64,000 bases of DNA, taken from assembly GCA_001485605.1 (NCBI GenBank), contig FAON01000008.1, forward strand, positions 124,001 to 188,000. Direction: 5' to 3'. The notes beneath the pieces are model-generated. The model saw nothing but the letters and a program-made list of their open reading frames with translations, was not told the origin of the DNA and ran no database searches. This document shows, piece by piece, positions 61,578-64,000 of this stretch. This stretch comes from Candidatus Kryptobacter tengchongensis (lineage in GTDB: Bacteria > Bacteroidota > Ignavibacteria > Kryptoniales > Kryptoniaceae). Each line of letters starts with the position of its first letter. The first letter of the stretch is position 1. The position numbers and the translations under genes are program-made.

Positions 61578-64000
61578 ATGAGAAAAACAAAAACTCTGTG
61601 TGAACTTTTTATGAGAAGATTAATCATAATTTTTACGCTGTTTTTATATGTTGGCGTTTCTGCTGATGACCTGAAGAAGTATTTTCAACTTGCAGGTGAC
61701 GAATTTGGTGTCCCAGCTGAATTACTTGAAGCGATTGCATTTGTGAATACAAGATGGGTTCATATTGAGCCTGAAAAACTTGAACCAGCTTGCAATGGTA
61801 AACCGCCTGCTTATGGGATAATGGGCTTGCACGATGATGATTGGTTTGGACATAGTTTAGTTGAAGGAGCTAAATTGATTGGCGTTCCAGTGGAGGTCGT
61901 CAAGAAAGATTTATATCAGAACATAAGAGCTGCAGCTGCGTTGCTTGCCAAACTTTCAAAGGAAAGGGGATTGAAAAAGGGAGTTGCAAAGATTGAAGAT
62001 TATAAAGATGTCCTCGCAAAGTTCAGCGGAATTCCTCAACCAGAGATAGCTCAGATTTTTGCATACGATGTTTATAAGGTTTTGTCAACAGGGTTTGAAG
62101 GGTTTGGTATAAAGATTGAGAAAAGGGAAATTGATATGTCAATTTTTCCAGATGATTTATTTGAAAGAGCAAATTTAAAAATTGTAAAGCCAGATGAAAT
62201 AAATTCAGAAGATTATCCCCCAGCTGTTTGGGATCCGAGCCCAAATTATACGGAAAATAGACCTTACACAACGAGAATTGTAATTCATGTGACTCAAGGG
62301 AGTTTTGCTGGTTCAGTTTCTTGGTTGAAAAATCCAGCATCAAATGCGAGCGCACACTATGTTATTCGGAGTTCCGATGGGTATATAGTTCAACTTGTAA
62401 GAGAAAAAGACAAAGCGTGGCATGCAAGATGTTGGAATAATTTCACACTTGGGATTGAACATGAAGGTTATATTGAAGATCCAAATCGTTGGTTTACCCC
62501 TGTTATGTATCTTGAATCCGCCAAACTTGTGAGAAATATGGTTAATAGGTGGACAATCCCGGTAGATAGTAATCACCTAATTGGGCATAATTTCTGGCAA
62601 CAACCGCAGTGGCCAGTTGTCCGTCAAGAATGGGATTTTGCCACTTATGACCCTATATCAACTTATCCTACATCCTGCAATAATCATACAGACCCGGGAT
62701 CTGGATGGAACTGGAGTTATTATTTAAGTTTAATTCGTTCTAACCAAGTTCCGCCGAAAGTTATTTCAGTTGTGCCTGAGTCCGGGGCTCGTAATTTTCT
62801 TGCTTATAAATCTGTTGTGATTAATTTTTCTGTGCCAATGGATAAAGCATCTGTTGAAACAAATCTTATTATAACTCCTGCTGATACGGTGACATTTATA
62901 TGGAGTTCTGATCAGCGAACGCTTGAGATAAAACCTAACAAGTTTTGGGAATTTTCAACAACATACACGATAAAGATTGATACAGGAGCTAAAAGTGTTT
63001 TTGGTTTAAAGATTGACGGTGATGGCGATGGAGTGCCAGGAGATCCGTATTACATTGAGTTTACGACGACCGCACCTGATATCTATCCCCCAATTGTTGA
63101 AAAGGGTTATCCAACGGGTGAGAATGTGAGTATATACGCAGAGATGAAATTTGTATTCAACGAGCCGATTGAAAGCGCAAGTTTGGCAAGCAGAGTTAAG
63201 TTAGTTGATGAAAATGATCAGACTATTTCAATTACGGGGGGTAAACATGTTATAAAGAATGACAAAAGTATAGTTACATTTAAACCTTCAAGTCCGCTTT
63301 CAAACGATAAAATTTACAAAGTTAAGTTTTTGGCTGGTCTAAAGGATTTATTTGGCAATGCAACGACATCTGATTATGTTTTTGTTTTCAAAACCGAGCC
63401 GGGGATTTTCTATCGTGGAAATGTAATTGATTCTTTTGAAACAATTGGTTCGTGGTGGAAACCAACTCAAAGCGGAAGCACAACAGGTATAGACACAAGC
63501 GTAACTAATTTCGTTATCTCCGGGGAGAAAAAGATAAGTGCTTCAAACTCTGGTAAATTAATTTATAAATTCACCGGTGAAACTGGCGGAGTTGTAAGAG
63601 TTTATAATTCCTCAAAGCCGACAGTTTCAGATGCGAGTGGAGATATTGGACTGTGGGTTTATGGTGATTTGAGTGGAAATCAACTTGAATTCTGGTTTTA
63701 CAATCCAAATAATTACATTGTAAATCTTGGTCCTGTAAATTGGTATGGATGGAGGTTTATCTCATTCCCAATTTCGTCTGTTCCTGGCTCAAGCAAGCAA
63801 TTTCACAGCATTGTCATAAGACAATCCCAAGGTGCTGATAAAGAGGGAGAAATTTATTTTGATGATTTACAAGTTGGCGGAAGAATTACTGCTGTTGCAG
63901 ATAATACATTGCCATTGGAATTTTCGCTTGAACAAAATTACCCAAATCCATTTAATTCATCAACCTTGATAAGGTTTAGTTTGCCTCAACGTATGTATGT
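61578..64000 (+). CDS. Secreted N-acetylmuramoyl-L-alanine amidase with Ig-like domains and T9SS tail (partial)
   Basis: A long reading frame with no stop before the window end (at least 807 residues). From ATG 61578 or 61611 it has a signal peptide (LIIIFTLFLYVGVSA), a lytic-transglycosylase-like domain (about 61675-61975) that lacks the catalytic glutamate (FVNTRW where xLESRW is usual), and an amidase_2 domain with zinc ligands in RIVIHVTQ, GHNFW and NNHTDPG (about 62270-62700). Two Big_5-like domains (about 62755-63400), a carbohydrate-binding-like beta domain and the T9SS motif FSLEQNYPNPFN (about 63920-63957) follow. It probably cleaves peptidoglycan at the cell surface or outside the cell. 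A spacer of 136 nt upstream (61442-61577) has no clear feature. Confidence 0.88.
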   Translation, partial: MRKTKTLCELFMRRLIIIFTLFLYVGVSADDLKKYFQLAGDEFGVPAELLEAIAFVNTRWVHIEPEKLEPACNGKPPAYGIMGLHDDDWFGHSLVEGAKLIGVPVEVVKKDLYQNIRAAAALLAKLSKERGLKKGVAKIEDYKDVLAKFSGIPQPEIAQIFAYDVYKVLSTGFEGFGIKIEKREIDMSIFPDDLFERANLKIVKPDEINSEDYPPAVWDPSPNYTENRPYTTRIVIHVTQGSFAGSVSWLKNPASNASAHYVIRSSDGYIVQLVREKDKAWHARCWNNFTLGIEHEGYIEDPNRWFTPVMYLESAKLVRNMVNRWTIPVDSNHLIGHNFWQQPQWPVVRQEWDFATYDPISTYPTSCNNHTDPGSGWNWSYYLSLIRSNQVPPKVISVVPESGARNFLAYKSVVINFSVPMDKASVETNLIITPADTVTFIWSSDQRTLEIKPNKFWEFSTTYTIKIDTGAKSVFGLKIDGDGDGVPGDPYYIEFTTTAPDIYPPIVEKGYPTGENVSIYAEMKFVFNEPIESASLASRVKLVDENDQTISITGGKHVIKNDKSIVTFKPSSPLSNDKIYKVKFLAGLKDLFGNATTSDYVFVFKTEPGIFYRGNVIDSFETIGSWWKPTQSGSTTGIDTSVTNFVISGEKKISASNSGKLIYKFTGETGGVVRVYNSSKPTVSDASGDIGLWVYGDLSGNQLEFWFYNPNNYIVNLGPVNWYGWRFISFPISSVPGSSKQFHSIVIRQSQGADKEGEIYFDDLQVGGRITAVADNTLPLEFSLEQNYPNPFNSSTLIRFSLPQRMY

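Overview
The window looks like a piece of the main chromosome of an AT-rich, Gram-negative bacterium of the FCB (Bacteroidetes/Chlorobi) superphylum, most likely in the Ignavibacteria/Kryptonia/Chlorobi neighbourhood rather than in Bacteroidetes proper. The evidence is a C-terminal type IX secretion sorting motif (63913-63957), a TonB-dependent receptor, a DUF2851 protein, several lipoproteins, and promoters of the ordinary TTGACA-N17-TATAAT kind instead of the Bacteroidetes -33/-7 type. The exact lineage is inferred and was not tested against a database. Nearly all of the window is ordinary core genome. No insertion sequence, prophage or CRISPR array was seen.

Layout. 1-9.8 kb: a 2H phosphoesterase, enolase, then a translation cluster thrS - coiled-coil protein - infC (AUA start) - rpmI - rplT - pheS - pheT, followed by a small coiled-coil protein, zapA and a 6S-like RNA. 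10-14.6 kb: rny, coaE, two PLP aminotransferases and a tRNA-Lys. 14.6-16.8 kb: ArsR regulator, pirin and two DoxX-family proteins behind a palindromic operator. 16.8-22.2 kb (minus): a beta-oxidation operon (acyl-CoA synthetase, FadN-type bifunctional enzyme, thiolase). 22.3-30.4 kb: TPR protein, CMD-like protein, dihaem cytochrome lipoprotein, HAD phosphatase, PgpH-type phosphodiesterase, tyrosine recombinase and M20 peptidase. 30.4-33.5 kb: speD-speE, a lipoprotein and DUF2851. 33.5-36.4 kb (minus): a tightly packed metallophosphoesterase / FN3 lipoprotein / ABC ATPase operon. 36.5-39.8 kb: an IMPase-family phosphatase, a bacterial MtrA-like corrinoid-type protein and an MBL-fold hydrolase.

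39.8-44.8 kb is a thiamine salvage operon: a TPP riboswitch with its own terminator controls a TonB-dependent receptor, thiamine pyrophosphokinase and an SSS-family symporter, which together could carry thiamine across both membranes and convert it to TPP. 44.8-49.9 kb holds rplM-rpsI, a structured leader, rpsB-tsf, pyrH-frr, a 5-formyl-THF cyclo-ligase and a double PspC protein. 49.9-54.5 kb (minus) carries a coiled-coil repeat protein, pyrF, a 43-residue membrane protein, proS and an aldehyde dehydrogenase. 54.6-59.9 kb is a nitrogen-assimilation operon: an Lrp-type regulator, Amt with an unusual C-terminal domain, an SPFH/flotillin-like protein and glutamine synthetase. 60-61.4 kb is an ECF sigma / anti-sigma / TonB-C lipoprotein module. 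From 61.6 kb to the window edge runs an open-ended secreted peptidoglycan amidase with Ig-like domains and a T9SS tail.

The best leads for undescribed biology are the MtrA-like protein with a cysteine-rich N-terminus (37453-38562), the SSS symporter as an inner-membrane thiamine transporter, the Amt tail plus SPFH protein in the glutamine synthetase operon, and the three-way-junction leader before rpsB.
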